Positions 1-6,192 of a stretch of DNA of 12,166 bases are shown here, piece after piece. The stretch spans positions 1 to 12,166 of the forward strand of contig WGAK01000141.1 of NCBI GenBank assembly GCA_015494815.1, in the 5' to 3' direction. The stretch's first letter is position 1, and each line of letters starts with the position of its first letter. The translations under genes and the position numbers were made by a program. This DNA is from Anaerolineales bacterium. GTDB taxonomy: Bacteria; Chloroflexota; Anaerolineae; Anaerolineales; DRMV01. Under the pieces are notes generated by a model. It was not told where the DNA came from, made no database searches, and worked only from the letters and a program-made list of their open reading frames with translations.

Positions 1-1016
1 CCCCACGGCGTGCCCGTGGGCCAGGGCGTGCCGGTGGGCCAGGGGGTCATGGTCGCGCCGGGGCCGGGAGTGCCGTCGTGGCCCTGGCCGTTGCCGCCGG
101 GCATGCCGTCCCGGTCGCCGGGGCCGGGGGTGCCCGGGTGCTCGCCGCCCGCGGGCGGGGTCATCATGGGGCCCGGCGGGGTCATGGACGGCGCGGGATG
201 CTCTCCGTCCCGGCCCATGGCTTCGCGAGCCCGCTCCAGGGCCTGTTCGGCCCGCTGATGCGCGGCCTGCATCCGGGCCTCGGCTTGCTCCAGGTTCTGC
301 GCCCGGCCTTCTTCCATCAACTGCTGCAAACGGGCCTCGTGCGCCTGCACCCGCTCGGCCACATGCTCCCACACGGCCGGGTCCATTTGCGACACTTCTT
401 GGGCCAGTTCCAACGCGGCCTGCACATGGGCTTCGTAGTTGGCCAGGGCTTGCTCCAGGCCCTGTGCGCGGCCTTCGGCCAGCAAAGCCTCGGCCTCGTC
501 CAGACGGCGTTGTGCGAACTCCAGGTGCAGTTGCACATCTTCGTCGGTGCCGGCGAACGCGAATTGCACCTCTTCGACGGCCAGTTTGACCGGGTAGAGC
601 GCGCCGCCGGGCAGGGCGTCGGTGGAGGCGTAGGCCACCCCACCACCACCCGCCAACGCGAGAACGGCTAAAACCAGTGCCCAAATCATGGCAAACCTCC
701 TGCGGGGTTGGAATGTTCGTATCCACCCCCACAAACGAAGGAGGCCGCCCGATGTTACAACTTTGGGGGACGAATTTTGGGCCGCGGCTTGCTCGGCCCG
801 GATGCGGTTGAGCAGACGCACCTTGGCCGCGCGGCGAAAGGCCGGGTCGGGGCGCACGGCCTCGGCCTGCTGCACCCACAGCGCGGCCCGCAGCAACGGC
901 TCCAACTCGGCGCGGTGCTCCGGGTAGCGGGCCAGGCATTGCTCCAACGACAGGCGCTCGCGCCGGATGGCGTCCAGACACCGGGCCAACAGGTCGTCCA
1001 AAGCGCGTTCGTTCAC
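1..1016 (-). CDS. DUF5667 membrane protein, probable anti-sigma/sensor partner of the ECF sigma factor (partial, runs off left edge)
   Basis: One uninterrupted frame begins at GTG 1016, which overlaps the sigma-factor stop in a GTGA junction, and continues to base 1 without a stop (338 codons visible). Residues 1 to about 80 are a soluble helical region with a CLARYPEHRAELEPLL segment typical of DUF5667 proteins. Residues 86-109 are a basic linker (RTFQPRRRF), 110-130 are one hydrophobic helix (MIWALVLAVLALAGG), and about 133-250 are the DUF5667 domain, opening with ALPGGALYPVKLAVEEV and followed by Glu/Ala-rich helices. The C-terminal part is low-complexity Pro/Gly/Thr with WPTGTP repeats. 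The basic-inside rule puts the N-terminus in the cytoplasm and DUF5667 outside. No zinc-binding anti-sigma HxxxCxxC motif is present. The anti-sigma role is inferred from gene pairing and topology. An internal ATG at 689 has its own strong ribosome binding site and an upstream promoter-like block, so a short form is possible. Confidence 0.85.
   Translation of the reverse strand, partial: MNERALDDLLARCLDAIRRERLSLEQCLARYPEHRAELEPLLRAALWVQQAEAVRPDPAFRRAAKVRLLNRIRAEQAAAQNSSPKVVTSGGLLRLWGWIRTFQPRRRFAMIWALVLAVLALAGGGGVAYASTDALPGGALYPVKLAVEEVQFAFAGTDEDVQLHLEFAQRRLDEAEALLAEGRAQGLEQALANYEAHVQAALELAQEVSQMDPAVWEHVAERVQAHEARLQQLMEEGRAQNLEQAEARMQAAHQRAEQALERAREAMGRDGEHPAPSMTPPGPMMTPPAGGEHPGTPGPGDRDGMPGGNGQGHDGTPGPGATMTPWPTGTPWPTGTPW
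7..42 (-). repeat. Two 18-bp tandem units encoding WPTGTP
   Basis: Positions 7-24 and 25-42 are 18-bp units differing at one base. Read on the minus strand they encode two WPTGTP hexapeptides, with a further W before the window edge. They lie in the low-complexity tail of the DUF5667 protein. The array probably continues beyond the edge, which may explain why the contig ends here. Confidence 0.8.
687..701 (-). promoter_or_regulatory. Internal in-frame ATG with AGGAGG ribosome binding site inside the DUF5667 gene
   Basis: On the minus strand AGGAGG (701-696) sits 6 nt before ATG (689-687). It is in frame with the GTG-started DUF5667 gene at residue 110, exactly where the transmembrane helix begins. 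This is a stronger initiation signal than that of most genes in the window. The same bases encode a basic juxtamembrane PRRRF, so the match could be a by-product of coding. The 39-bp promoter-like block 21 nt upstream argues that it may be used. Confidence 0.5.
722..760 (-). promoter_or_regulatory. Second copy of the ECF-type promoter block, inside the DUF5667 coding sequence
   Basis: Minus-strand TTGTAAC (760-754), 14 nt, TTCGTTTG (739-732), 3 nt, GGGTGGA (728-722). The three elements and both spacings are identical to the block before the sigma gene at 1573-1611. With GTAAC as the -35 and CGT as the -10, the spacer is 16 nt, which fits ECF promoters. A transcript would start near 725-727 and carry a leader of about 36 nt with AGGAGG before ATG 689. 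The block encodes roughly residues 86-99 of the DUF5667 protein. Promoter function is inferred. Confidence 0.55.
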
Positions 1017-1570
1017 GGGGATTCCTCCTGTGCGGCCAGCCACCGCCGCAAACGCTGCAAGGCGCGGTGTTGCAGCACCCGCACATGCCCTTCCCGAACG
1101 CCCAGCAAGGCCGCGGTCTCTTGGTGGCTCAAGCCGTGGATGAAGCGATACACCACCACATCCCGCAGCCGAGGGGGCAGGTGGGCCAGCGCCCGGGTCA
1201 GGTCGTCGTGGGCCTCCGCGGTCAGCAGCGCGGCCTCGGGGTCCGGGTCGGCGGCGGCCGCGGTGGCCGCGGCTTCCAGCGGCGCTTCCTCCTTGGCCGT
1301 GCGGTGACGGTCAATCCACAAGTTGCGCGCGATGCGCAGCAACCAGGCCCGCAGACGCAGCCCGGGCTCCGGCCGCAGCCGGTGCAGGTTCTGCCAGGCT
1401 TTGAGGAAAGTGCTCTCGGTCAGGTCTTCGGCGTCGGCGGCTTGCAGCGTGCGATAGTAGAAGAAGCGATACACATCGTCCACATAACGCTCGTACACCT
1501 GGCCGAACGCCTCCGCGTCGCCTTGCTGCGCCCGGCGCACCAATTCCTGGTCGCTGGGATGTTCGTTCAT
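1013..1570 (-). CDS. ECF-family RNA polymerase sigma factor
   Basis: The product is 185 aa, a normal ECF length. Residues about 10-90 are sigma region 2, including DAEAFGQVYERYVDDVYRFFYYR and the DAEDLTESTFLKAWQNL segment (46-62) that fits core-binding and -10-reading region 2. An Ala-rich linker spans about 91-118. Region 4 spans about 123-176, with LPPRLRDVVVYRFIHGLSHQETAALLG followed by the recognition helix (EGHVRVLQHRALQRLRRWL). ATG 1570 is chosen as the start, preceded by an AAAGGGTGGAGC Shine-Dalgarno-like stretch. A TTG five codons upstream lies inside the putative -10 element and is rejected. The stop overlaps the GTG of the DUF5667 gene. The promoter-like block at 1573-1611 recurs inside that partner gene, which implies autoregulation. 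The family and role are clear; the inducing signal is unknown. Confidence 0.95.
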   Translation of the reverse strand: MNEHPSDQELVRRAQQGDAEAFGQVYERYVDDVYRFFYYRTLQAADAEDLTESTFLKAWQNLHRLRPEPGLRLRAWLLRIARNLWIDRHRTAKEEAPLEAAATAAAADPDPEAALLTAEAHDDLTRALAHLPPRLRDVVVYRFIHGLSHQETAALLGVREGHVRVLQHRALQRLRRWLAAQEESP

Positions 1571-1572
1571 GC

Positions 1573-1611
1573 TCCACCCTTTCAAACGAACCCCGGCCGC
1601 AAAGGTTACAA
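1573..1611 (-). promoter_or_regulatory. Putative ECF-type autoregulatory promoter of the sigma gene
   Basis: In the 54-bp gap between the decarboxylase stop and the sigma ATG, the minus strand reads TTGTAAC (1611-1605), 14 nt, TTCGTTTG (1590-1583), 3 nt, GGGTGGA (1579-1573). GTAAC to CGT spacing is 16 nt, typical of ECF promoters. The start point would fall near 1576-1578, only about 6-8 nt before ATG 1570, so the leader would be very short. The exact recurrence of all three elements at 722-760 is the main support. Recognition by this particular sigma factor is inferred. Confidence 0.65.
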
Positions 1612-1624
1612 TCCCCCGCCGGGT

Positions 1625-2587
1625 TCAGGCCAGGCCCAGCCGCTGGCGAAAGTCTGCGATGGTGCGCTGCAGGCCCGCGCGCAGGGGCACCTGCGGCTCC
1701 CAGCCCAGCAGGTTGCGGGCCCGGGTGATGTCGGGTTGGCGGCGCTTGGGGTCGCCCTCCCGATACATGGCCGGCTCAAAGCGCAGCCCGGCCGCATTGC
1801 CCACCAGGTCGTTGACCAGCCGGGCCAGCGCCAGGATGGTGTACTCGTGGGGGTTGCCCATGTTCACGGGGAAGGGCGCGGCATCCAGGAACAACAACCG
1901 CACGATGCCCTCGATGAGGTCGTCCACATAGCAAAAACTGCGGGTTTGCTCGCCCTGGCCGTAGATGGTCAGGGGCTGCCCGCGCAGGGCCTGCACGATG
2001 AAGTTGGGGATGACCCGCCCGTCGTCCATGCGCATGCGGGGGCCGTAGGTGTTGAAGATGCGCACGATGCGCACATCCACGCCGTGCTTGCGATGATAGG
2101 CCATGGTCATGGCCTCGGCAAAGCGCTTGGCCTCGTCGTACACCGCGCGCTCGCCGACCGGGTTGACATGGCCCCAGTAGTCCTCCCGCTGGGGGTGCAC
2201 CTCGGGGTCGCCGTACACCTCGCTGGTGGAGGCGAGCAGAAAACGCGCGCCATGTTGCCGGGCCATCTCCAGGCCGTGGTAGGTGCCCCAGGCGTTGGTG
2301 CGCATGGTGTGGATGGGCAGGTTGGGATATCCCAGCGGCGAGCGCGGGTTGGGGCTGGCGGGCGAGGCGAAGTGCAACACCGCGTCCACGGGGCCCAGGT
2401 CGGGCCAGGGTTCCACCACATCGTGCTGCACGAAGCGGAACCCCGGGTAGCGCCGCAGCACCTCCAGGTTGGCCGGGCTACCCGTGAGGAGGTTGTCCAG
2501 GCCCACCACCTCGTGGCCCGCGCGCAGCAACCGCTCGGCCAGGTGAGACCCCAAAAAACCCGCAGCACCGGTCAAGACCACTTTCAT
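1625..2587 (-). CDS. UDP-glucuronate decarboxylase (UDP-xylose synthase), NAD-dependent SDR family
   Basis: The 320-aa product is an extended short-chain dehydrogenase. It has the Rossmann GAAGFLG motif (G7, G10, G13), D31 after the second strand, TSEVYG at 121-126, and the catalytic YDEAK (Y150, K154). The acidic residue in TSEVYG (E123), followed by DPEVHPQREDYWGHVNP, together with IFNTYGPRMRMDDGRVIPNFIVQAL and QTRSFCYVDDL, is diagnostic of UXS-type UDP-glucuronate decarboxylases rather than 4-epimerases. It would convert UDP-glucuronate to UDP-xylose and CO2 through a 4-keto intermediate, in the cytoplasm. The start ATG 2587 has GAGGAG 8 nt upstream. It lies 14 nt after the glycosyltransferase gene on the same strand, so the sugar donor and the transferase are probably made together. 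A different NDP-sugar epimerase is possible but less likely. Confidence 0.9.
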   Translation of the reverse strand: MKVVLTGAAGFLGSHLAERLLRAGHEVVGLDNLLTGSPANLEVLRRYPGFRFVQHDVVEPWPDLGPVDAVLHFASPASPNPRSPLGYPNLPIHTMRTNAWGTYHGLEMARQHGARFLLASTSEVYGDPEVHPQREDYWGHVNPVGERAVYDEAKRFAEAMTMAYHRKHGVDVRIVRIFNTYGPRMRMDDGRVIPNFIVQALRGQPLTIYGQGEQTRSFCYVDDLIEGIVRLLFLDAAPFPVNMGNPHEYTILALARLVNDLVGNAAGLRFEPAMYREGDPKRRQPDITRARNLLGWEPQVPLRAGLQRTIADFRQRLGLA

Positions 2588-2601
2588 GATATCGCTCCTC
2601 G

Positions 2602-3573
2602 TCAGGGGGAAGGAAGGGTTTGCGGCGGTGGCGTGACGATGGAAGGGCCGTAGTAGTCCAGCCACCACGCGCCGCGTTCCAGCCAGGGGCGTTGCCAGCG
2701 GCGACGAATCCAGCGCAGCAGCACCCGCCGGGGGCCCTTGTGAGGCTGGCCCCGTCGCAGCAAGGCCAGTTCCAGGCGCCGGGCGATGTGCATCCAGTGC
2801 CAGGGCGCGCGGCGCACCCGGCCGCCCTGCAGCCAGTGGGTGGCTTCCCACAGGGTGTACAGTTTGTCCACGCCGCCGGCCAACCGCACGTTCTCGCGGG
2901 ATTCTTCGTGCTGATAGTGGGGCCGACCGCCCGGCAGGTGACGGTAGTCGTGCCGCTGGTGCACCACCGTGATGTCGGGCGTGGCGTCCACCACCCAGGC
3001 CCGTTCGCGGCGCGCGTGGTAAATCATCCAGTTGTCCCAACCCGCGCGGCCGATGGCGAAGTCGGGCAGGTCGCGCAGGCTGCCCCGGGGAAACACGAAC
3101 ACATCCATGCCCGTGGGGTTGAGGGGCTGGCCGCGTGCGGTGCGGGCCAGCGCGGCCGGGTCCAGCGTGGCCCAGTCCAAGGGCTCGGTGATGGCGGTCT
3201 CCCAGCGCCGCGCGCTGACCAGCAACCGACGACGGCCCAGGTAAGGCTCCAGCGCGTGCAGGCCGCGCAGGAAGTCGGGCAGCAAGATGATGTCCGCGTT
3301 GAGAAAGGCCAGCCAGGGGGTGGTGGCCTGCGCCTGGGCCTGGGCGAACATGTCCGCGATGAGGGGCGTGCCAAAGCGGTTGCGGCGCACCGCGGGCTGA
3401 TGCCGAAACCCGAACTCGGCCGCGGCCTCGGCCACCCCGGCTTCGATGCCGAACAGCACCACCTCGACCTGGGGCCCCAACGCGCGCCACGACCCAAAGG
3501 CGTTGCGCTGAATCATGGCGATGAAGGGGTCGTCGAACGGTTTGGGCGAAGTGAACAGGGTAATGTGCGCCAT
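2602..3573 (-). CDS. GT-A-like glycosyltransferase of uncertain family
   Basis: The 323-aa protein has no signal peptide. Its N-terminal half is GT-A-like: ITLFTSPKPF at the first strand, then WLAFLNADIIL with an NAD motif (92-94) where the metal-binding DxD usually lies. Further conserved-looking blocks are GMDVFVFPRG (155-164), GRAGWDNWMIYHAR (175-188), VVDAT (194-198) and HQRHDY (205-210). The GWDNW block sits where GT-A enzymes carry an acceptor-binding or catalytic acid. The C-terminus is rich in Arg and Trp and may associate with the membrane. The start ATG 3573 is 5 nt after the upstream stop, with a GGCGGTGA site. Neighbours suggest it transfers a sugar in surface-glycan assembly, perhaps xylose from the adjacent UXS. 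Donor and acceptor are not readable from sequence. Confidence 0.7.
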   Translation of the reverse strand: MAHITLFTSPKPFDDPFIAMIQRNAFGSWRALGPQVEVVLFGIEAGVAEAAAEFGFRHQPAVRRNRFGTPLIADMFAQAQAQATTPWLAFLNADIILLPDFLRGLHALEPYLGRRRLLVSARRWETAITEPLDWATLDPAALARTARGQPLNPTGMDVFVFPRGSLRDLPDFAIGRAGWDNWMIYHARRERAWVVDATPDITVVHQRHDYRHLPGGRPHYQHEESRENVRLAGGVDKLYTLWEATHWLQGGRVRRAPWHWMHIARRLELALLRRGQPHKGPRRVLLRWIRRRWQRPWLERGAWWLDYYGPSIVTPPPQTLPSP

Positions 3574-3578
3574 GCGCG

Positions 3579-5258
3579 TCACCGCCGGGGGTGATGGTAT
3601 TCGGTCGGGCCCAGCGGGCACAGCCGCTCGGCCTGAGGGCCTAAGTAGTATAACTCGATGACCGCGTCTTCGTAGCACGGCGTATAACGCCGAAACAGCA
3701 AATCCACCACTTCATCCGAACGCTGAGCATACAGCCGACGCACCCAATCCCACGCGGGGCGCATGTACACGGCCGCGGCCTGACCGGCGATGAAGCGGCG
3801 ATGGTTGGGGTCCACGGCCTCGCGATAGCCCAAGGGCCCGCGCACGGGCATGGCCTGGGCGAATTCCTGGAGCCGATAGGCCGGTCGGTCGGCCCACAGC
3901 AGAATGGGCTCGGGCGCGTTGGTCACCAGGGGAATGTTTTCGGGCCAGGCCCGCAAAAAGGCCCAGGTCGCGGGATGGCGCCATTGGGGCCCGGTGTAAC
4001 TGGCATCGCGCAGCAGTTGGTCGAAACGGTGGATTTGCGGCAGGGCATAGAGCACGAAGCCCACCAGCGCGGCCGTCCACGCGAGGTCCAGCGCGCGCCG
4101 CGCCCGGGGCGACCAGCCGCGCCGGCGGGCGTCGAGGTCCACGGCCAGGGCATAACCCGCGGCCAGCAGCCCGAACACGAACCAGGGCAGCATGACGCGC
4201 GGGGTGAAGTCGGGCTCGGGCCGTCGCACCAAAAAGGCCACGAAGAAGAAGGCCGCGTACAGATGGCCGAACGCACCGGCCAGCGCGCCGGCCTGAGCCG
4301 CCGCGGTCTGGGGCGTGGGGGGCTGGGTGCGCGCTCGCCGCGCCAGGGCCAGGGTCGCGGCCAGGCTCAGGCCCACCAGCAGCCAGGGCACGGCCAGGCT
4401 CCAGGGATGGCGGAACCAGCCTCGCCAGCGCACCCAACCGTTCCAGAAGGCGGGAGGCAGCGCGGCCACGAAGGCGTAAGCCTTGGTGAAGACCTCGGCC
4501 GTGGTGGGCACCGCGAAATGCAAGCCGTTGCCCTGGGCGCGCATGTACAGATTCCAGGCCCCGTAGGTGGCCAGCAGCACGCTCCAGGCCTCGGCCGCGC
4601 GGCGGATGCGCACGCGGCGCGGCAGCGGGGCCAGCATCAGCGCGGCAGGCAGCGCGGCCAGATAGTACAGCCCCGCGTAGCGCACCAGCAGGCTCAGGGC
4701 CGCGGCCGCCACCGCCACCCACCACCACGCGGCCCTGTGGGTGCGGCCATAGGCCCACGCGGCCGCCCAGGTGACCACGGCCAGGGCCAGAAAGGGCGGC
4801 TCGGTCATCACGCCGCTCATGTGCTGCAACACCGCGGGCTGCAGGGCCACGGCCGCGGCCAGACCCAATCCCCAGCCCGGCCGCCGCGGGAAGGCCCGCA
4901 GGCCCACCCAGGCCAGCCCGGCCACGAACAGGCCGTACATGGCCGCGTCCAGGATGCGGGCCGCGGTCAACCACGAGAGCCCCGCGCCGCGCATGAGCGC
5001 GGCCAACAGCAGCGGGTACAGCGGTGGATAGTGGGCCAGGGGGACCCAATGTTCGGGCGACTCGCGCACCACCAGGCCGCGTCCGGCCAGCACGCCGCGC
5101 GCCGCATCCACATAAGCGACCGAGTCGGACAGCGCCCACGGCACGCGCGCCACGGTGGCCCACAGCAGTACGGCGGCCAGCAGGCCCAGGCCCACGGCCA
5201 GTCCGACGGCGTTGCGGGGCTGCGCGGTCCAAGCCGACGAGGCCTCTTGCGCTTCCAC
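3579..5258 (-). CDS. Polytopic GT-C-type glycosyltransferase (ArnT/PMT-like)
   Basis: The 559-aa product starts at GTG 5258 with TAGGAGAGG just upstream. A first helix (about 17-37) leads into a periplasmic loop with SDSVAYVDAARG; D45 is in the position of the GT-C catalytic acid. HYPPLYPLLLAAL (76-88) is the usual start of helix 2 in ArnT/PMT-like enzymes. Further helices follow, including MTEPPFLALAVVTW and RYAGLYYLAALPAAL, about 11-12 in total, ending near residue 420. The last roughly 130 residues form a soluble, presumably extracytoplasmic domain (from HRFDQLLRDASYTGPQW to the end). Such enzymes transfer sugar from a polyprenyl-phosphate carrier to lipid, glycan or protein outside the membrane. 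It is first in the five-gene minus-strand run and faces the divergent region. The specific substrate is unknown. Confidence 0.82.
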   Translation of the reverse strand: MEAQEASSAWTAQPRNAVGLAVGLGLLAAVLLWATVARVPWALSDSVAYVDAARGVLAGRGLVVRESPEHWVPLAHYPPLYPLLLAALMRGAGLSWLTAARILDAAMYGLFVAGLAWVGLRAFPRRPGWGLGLAAAVALQPAVLQHMSGVMTEPPFLALAVVTWAAAWAYGRTHRAAWWWVAVAAAALSLLVRYAGLYYLAALPAALMLAPLPRRVRIRRAAEAWSVLLATYGAWNLYMRAQGNGLHFAVPTTAEVFTKAYAFVAALPPAFWNGWVRWRGWFRHPWSLAVPWLLVGLSLAATLALARRARTQPPTPQTAAAQAGALAGAFGHLYAAFFFVAFLVRRPEPDFTPRVMLPWFVFGLLAAGYALAVDLDARRRGWSPRARRALDLAWTAALVGFVLYALPQIHRFDQLLRDASYTGPQWRHPATWAFLRAWPENIPLVTNAPEPILLWADRPAYRLQEFAQAMPVRGPLGYREAVDPNHRRFIAGQAAAVYMRPAWDWVRRLYAQRSDEVVDLLFRRYTPCYEDAVIELYYLGPQAERLCPLGPTEYHHPRR

Positions 5259-5294
5259 CGATTGCCTCTCCTACACCAGGGGTTTGGCCCGCTT

Positions 5295-5323
5295 ACCATA
5301 CCACAAAACGCGGCCACCCCCAA
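5295..5323 (-). promoter_or_regulatory. Candidate sigma-A promoter for the glycan gene run
   Basis: The minus strand reads TTGGGG (5323-5318) as a weak -35, a 17-nt spacer, and TATGGT (5300-5295) as the -10. Transcription would start near 5288 and give a leader of about 30 nt before GTG 5258, including the TAGGAGAGG site. The -35 matches only the TTG of TTGACA. This A/T-containing patch stands out in a very GC-rich region. Confidence 0.45.
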
Positions 5324-5403
5324 GAGCGGGCCGGGCGAAAGCGCTTTGGAAGGGCAGGAGCCCGCACCCGCCTACCCGCTGACGCCTGGCGCCTGTCCGC
5401 TGT

Positions 5404-5518
5404 CGTGGCATCTCGCGCCACGGCAAGGGCCGCCTTTCGGCCATGCCGGGGGCGACCGGCCGGTCGCCCCTACAGGGCGCTGCGCGCCCTCGCAACGACA
5501 CGGACAAAGGGGCGTCGT
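5404..5518. repeat. Cluster of five inverted repeats (REP/MITE-like or regulatory)
   Basis: In order: CGTGGC/GCCACG (5404-5409, 5417-5422); GGCCG/CGGCC (5428-5432, 5438-5442); a perfect 22-bp palindrome made of GGGGCGACCGG and its complement (5449-5470); AGGGCGC-TGC-GCGCCCT (5474-5490); and ACGAC/GTCGT (5495-5499, 5514-5518). The first four are close-packed. The density exceeds what base composition alone would easily give, although high GC makes short stems cheap. Only one copy lies in this window, so dispersal elsewhere in the genome cannot be judged. Confidence 0.5.
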
Positions 5519-5556
5519 GGTCGCAGGCAGGCGCAGTAGACCTTCCGGCAACATTC

Positions 5557-5574
5557 GCGCGCCCGCGGGCGCGC
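5557..5574. repeat. 18-bp perfect palindrome upstream of the plus-strand promoter
   Basis: GCGCGCCCGCGGGCGCGC is its own reverse complement. It ends 13 bp before the TATAAT -10 (5588-5593), so it covers the place where a -35 would sit. It could be an operator or simply a GC-rich coincidence. Confidence 0.4.
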
Positions 5575-5584
5575 CGCCCGGCGC

Positions 5585-5593
5585 TGGTATAAT
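5585..5593 (+). promoter_or_regulatory. Extended -10 promoter for the DUF6391-holA genes
   Basis: TGGTATAAT at 5585-5593 is a consensus -10 (TATAAT, 5588-5593) with the TGn extension. No -35 match lies 17 bp upstream, which is usual for extended -10 promoters. Transcription would start near 5600, giving a leader of about 55 nt before ATG 5656. It is the only perfect TATAAT I noticed in a gene-upstream position. Confidence 0.6.
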
Positions 5594-5655
5594 TCCCCTG
5601 TCGCATCCGTCCCCCGGCGTTGGCCGGTGCGGAGCCTTTCCCCGGGAGAATTGTC

Positions 5656-6192
5656 ATGCCCTGGCTGGACGATCTGATTCGCCGCGTGCCGCCTTTGGCC
5701 CGCACTCGACAGCACCACGCCCTGGAGCACGCCACGCTGCACATCCTGGCCCGGCGCTTCCCCCAGCAGCCGATGGCCGGACACTCCGACAGCGGCGGCT
5801 TTTGGATTTTGGGCGCGGTGCCCACCGAGGAGGTCGAGCGGGCCGTGACCGAAGCGCTGGAGCGCCTGCAGCGGGGGGAGGCGCACCTGGCCCTGCATCC
5901 CGGCTGCGGCACCAATTACCTGGCCACGGGCGGCCTGGCCGCGTTGGCCGGGTTGTTCGGCTTTGCCGGCGCGCGGCGCTGGCGCGACCGCTGGGACCGC
6001 TTCCCGCTGGTGATGTTCCTGAGCATGCTGGCGCTGCTGATGGGGCGCCCCCTGGGCTTCTGGTTGCAGCGCTGGGTGACCACCGACGCGCGGGTGGACG
6101 ACCTGGAGGTGGTCGAGGTGCGCCCGACCCGCCGCGGCCGCCTGCCGGCCCACCGGGTCACTACCCGCCGCGTGACCGTCGGCAAGGCATGA
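5656..6192 (+). CDS. DUF6391 domain-containing protein
   Basis: The 178-aa product opens with a soluble segment containing QHHALEHATLHILARRF (about 18-34), GHSDSGGFWILGAVPTEEVERAV (about 39-61) and HPGCGTNYLATGGL (about 83-96), the conserved His/Cys-containing blocks I associate with DUF6391 proteins. Two hydrophobic stretches follow (about 92-108 and 116-138), then a basic C-terminus. This suggests a small membrane protein with an N-terminal soluble part. The biochemical role is unknown. ATG 5656 is chosen because GGGAG lies 7 nt upstream; an in-frame ATG at 5620 lacks such a site. The stop overlaps the holA start in ATGA. The conserved HxxEH pattern resembles a metal site, but there is no direct evidence for catalysis. 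Confidence 0.8.
   Translation: MPWLDDLIRRVPPLARTRQHHALEHATLHILARRFPQQPMAGHSDSGGFWILGAVPTEEVERAVTEALERLQRGEAHLALHPGCGTNYLATGGLAALAGLFGFAGARRWRDRWDRFPLVMFLSMLALLMGRPLGFWLQRWVTTDARVDDLEVVEVRPTRRGRLPAHRVTTRRVTVGKA

Larger units (their letters stand above)
5259..5655. other. Divergent intergenic region, no gene seen
   Basis: These 397 bp separate the minus-strand glycan/sigma run from the plus-strand holA run. They hold one sigma-A-like promoter candidate for each direction (minus near 5295-5323, plus near 5585-5593), a string of hairpins and palindromes at 5404-5518, and an 18-bp palindrome at 5557-5574. A further 10-bp palindrome, AAAGCGCTTT, lies at 5338-5347, just upstream of the minus-strand -35. 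The plus-strand leader carries a small hairpin (CCGGC 5614-5618 with GCCGG 5623-5627). Open frames here lack ribosome binding sites and protein-like composition. No tRNA or recognised riboswitch is seen. Confidence 0.7.

Noticed and set aside
687..1016. Treating the N-terminal region and DUF5667 as two separate genes
   Set aside because: The frame from GTG 1016 runs without a stop through the basic linker into the transmembrane helix, and this architecture is normal for DUF5667 proteins. The internal ATG is kept only as a possible second start.
1583..1585. TTG as the sigma-factor start, five codons upstream of ATG 1570
   Set aside because: It lies inside the putative -10 element and the added residues do not look like the family N-terminus.
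1067..2653. A 528-codon plus-strand open frame opposite the sigma factor and UXS genes
   Set aside because: The antisense strand of well-recognised genes is open because of GC bias. It has a low-complexity composition and no ribosome binding site.
3995..4000. A third TGTAAC hexamer
   Set aside because: It lies on the plus strand inside the GT-C gene and lacks TTCGTTTG at the required spacing.
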